Below are positions 61,906 through 64,000 of a stretch of 64,000 nt of DNA, piece by piece. The position numbers and the translations under genes were made by a program. Within the stretch, counting starts at the first letter, position 1, and every line of letters begins with the position of its first letter. The stretch comes from Larus michahellis (lineage: Eukaryota; Chordata; Aves; Charadriiformes; Laridae): contig NC_133906.1 of NCBI RefSeq assembly GCF_964199755.1, positions 20,335,419 to 20,399,418 of the forward strand, read 5' to 3'. The notes beneath the pieces were generated by a model. The model was given only the letters and a program-made list of their open reading frames with translations, made no database searches and was not told the origin of the DNA.

Positions 61906-63219
61906 GTAGCTGAAGACCAGGAACAACACTCCTGTTCACCCTTGGGGCATCGACGTTCAAGAAAACTTATCTTCTTCATACACTTCTGGTTTTACTGCAT
62001 AGTACGTCATCTTCAGACACAGCTGAGAATGCCTTTTCGTCTAATCCGGATTGCCTTTCCTGTGGGTAGACTTTCAGCCGCAGCTGCTGGCAGCACACAC
62101 AGCTGAACACTTGCTGACTGTGGTTTGACTAAAAGGCTAAAATACTTAGCAGCACTTCAGAAATCTAGTTCTCGTTTTTCCCAGGTCTGCTTGATTACAG
62201 TAGATGAAGCTGTTAGCACCACCGCGCTACGACTTGAAGCGAGTACGAGATGTACTGTACGAGATGAAGCTGTTAGCACCACCGCACCACTGACACGACT
62301 GTCAGTAATCCATTGCCCCACACTGCTTCCCACACCTTTTTTTTTGCCAGAGCAGATAGAATTCGGATAAGAGATTACATAGGATATGTAACAGACTGTG
62401 GTAAACAGAGAGGACTTGGCAAAATAACAGATTCCTAGGAAGAATTACTCAAGCATTTAATCATGAGTTTTTAGTTCTAATACTTAGAAGCAGCTCAGAG
62501 TGTCTTTAGACAAATGCTATTTTCTTTGTAGGCTATAATTTGGTAGTATTGGAAATCTGCCCTACTGTTACACAGTCGTAGCCGAAAAGAGTTGCAGTCT
62601 TTCACCAATCCTTAAAAACTCTGCATGCATCTGAGCTTTTGCTATATAAATTAACACACACAGGATACAGAGGTCACTTTAAAAGTGGTGTGGAAACCAT
62701 GTCGACCCAGGCTCAAGGGTCACTTTGACAAAACGTTGCTGAAATGCAGCTTTTGGGAGCTTGTGTTCCCCACCCACTCTCCCTGTCCCCGGATTACCTA
62801 ACTCTTCTGGAGGACATCTTATCTTTTTATATGGTTTGGACTAGAACTGCAGCTGTGATCAAGTGCGCTTGACCTAGGGCCAACAAATGTTCTTTGCTGA
62901 AGTAACTAATCTACTTTACATTGTTTTATACAGACAAAATTAAGTTGTAAGGAGTTACTTTTTATCAATAAACAGTAGAAGTGCTTCCAAAACCACACAC
63001 TAGGCTAGAGTCGGAACCAACAGAGCTGTCTGCCACTGACTACCTTACAGGAGATCAGAGTCACTAAAGTGACAGTTTCTTTAAGTGAAAAGGAGGCAAA
63101 AACAAGGGATTGAAGTAGCCAAGTGACAAGACACCAGCAACACACCTGTAGGAAAGAGCTGAGAGGAGGAGGGAGAAAGGGGGATTTTTGTATGCAGTGG
63201 CTGGAAGCAGGGCTCTTAC
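61906..63219. other. HAVCR1 upstream region
   Basis: It holds the 60-bp tandem duplication and, at about 62002-62009, a CRE-like TGACGTAC on the minus strand roughly 100 bases above the ATG. No clear TATA box was seen. Confidence 0.4.
62203..62286. repeat. 60-bp-period tandem duplication upstream of HAVCR1
   Basis: The 24-base word beginning AGATGAAGCTGTTAGCACCA occurs at 62202-62226 and again exactly 60 bases later. A shorter echo, GTACGAGATG, sits between them. It lies about 300 bases upstream of the HAVCR1 ATG. Confidence 0.85.
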
Positions 63220-63324
63220 GAAAATGCTTCCTCTTCGCTCCTCTGGTTTCTGGGGAAACAGGAAACTGCAGATAGCTGCTACAGGAACAATTCCGAACAT
63301 TAATAGCAGGATCCTGAAACTGCT
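63220..63324 (-). CDS. Candidate transmembrane exon of an unidentified gene
   Basis: The acceptor TTTGTGCAG and donor GTAAGA bound 105 bases (35 codons, phase 0/0). The frame begins SSFR, then about 19 hydrophobic residues (ILLLMFGIVPVAAICSFLF), followed by the charged PQKPEERRG, the pattern of a membrane span with a stop-transfer signal. It lies on the same strand as and upstream of HAVCR1, so it could be part of another TIM-like or unrelated membrane protein whose other exons lie beyond the right edge. A chance open stretch is possible. Confidence 0.3.
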
Positions 63325-63495
63325 CTGCACAAACGGAAAAGGCAGAGCAACCTGGCTCTGGCAGAAGGCGGGTGACCGCATCCACCACAGCCGTGCCGTG
63401 ATAGCACATGGCACCAGCTGAGGAACTCCTCTTGGTAGTTCAGTGTGCGACAAACAACCACCTGCAGACTAGGACACGTCCCTTCTGCCAGTAAC

Positions 63496-63561
63496 CTGCA
63501 ATGATGTGCAGCGTGCATGGGTCCACATGGATTCCTCCTCTGCATGGGCCACATCTGAGCT
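63496..63561 (-). CDS. Candidate small exon upstream of the transmembrane exon
   Basis: A pyrimidine-rich acceptor (CTATTCACTCATTTCAG) and a weaker GTTACT donor bound 66 bases, phase 0/0. It joins in frame to the candidate membrane exon 171 bases away. It encodes SSDVAHAEEESMWTHARCTS and two more residues. No family was recognised. Confidence 0.15.
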
Positions 63562-64000
63562 CTGAAATGAGTGAATAGGGTGAGAAAATAAGGAACGTTA
63601 TCCCTGAGCCCATACTACTCACTTCACCCAGGTTGGCTTCTTCATATGACAGTCTACAGTAGTTCAGGTGAACCAGGAAAGACATTCGGGTCACACAGTA
63701 AGATAATGCGAGAGCTACAGGGCAACAGTTAACCCACTTGCTTTGGATTTCACCTCAAACAGAGACCATAGGAAATGCCTTGATATCATTTCCGAGTTTC
63801 TACGTGCTTGTTTTCCAAGTTCCTGTTTTTCGTTTGTGCAAGGAATGAGCACCATTTCTGTAGAAAAGGTGCCAACATCATCTTTTTCATTCAAACCTTT
63901 AAGTAGCTGCACATTTTTTCTTGACTTGGAGCATATAGTCAGATCATACTTTGTGAAAACAAAACCAAACTAAAACATTAAATATTGAAATAAGTTTAAA

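Overview
The window looks like bird (archosaur) nuclear DNA. It carries several CR1 LINE fragments with the typical 3' octamer tail (ATTCTATG repeats), a probable avian-type LTR, no mammalian SINEs, and two split vertebrate immune-receptor genes. No bacterial-style gene organisation is present. Most open reading frames here are chance or belong to CR1; the real genes had to be assembled from splice sites.

Region by region. Positions 1-36,100 contain no gene I can support. This long gene-poor stretch holds a 22-bp-period minisatellite at 6,393-7,315 built on a STAT-site-like core, a CR1 copy at 9,550-10,348, a probable LTR next to a reverse-strand CR1 at 15,890-16,975, and small CR1 3' ends at 20,113 and 34,693. 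It also holds several AT-rich stretches that resemble conserved non-coding elements. In human, TIMD4 is preceded by a gene desert after SGCD, and the strand and order seen here fit that arrangement, but SGCD itself is not in the window.

Positions 36,138-49,427 (minus strand) hold a complete eight-exon TIM-family gene that I call TIMD4: signal peptide, six-cysteine IgV domain with the WFND phosphatidylserine/Ca2+ loop, long Thr/Pro-rich mucin stalk with a 24-residue tandem repeat, one membrane span and a short tail. All splice phases close to give 386 aa. Positions 53,828-61,905 (minus strand) hold a complete seven-exon paralogue that I call HAVCR1 (TIM-1-like): signal peptide, IgV with LFND in place of WFND, a short stalk, a membrane span and a tail ending in an ENIY tyrosine motif, 257 aa. 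The two proteins align without a gap through residue 131 and share the same exon lengths and phases over that part, so they are tandem duplicates. Both are type I cell-surface receptors. From family knowledge, TIM-4 is a phosphatidylserine receptor of phagocytes and TIM-1 a co-stimulatory/phosphatidylserine receptor with a signalling tail.

Positions 61,906-64,000 are upstream of HAVCR1. They carry a 60-bp tandem duplication about 300 bp from the start codon and, at 63,220-63,561 on the minus strand, two exon-like segments, one of which encodes a convincing membrane span. These may belong to a further gene running off the right edge.
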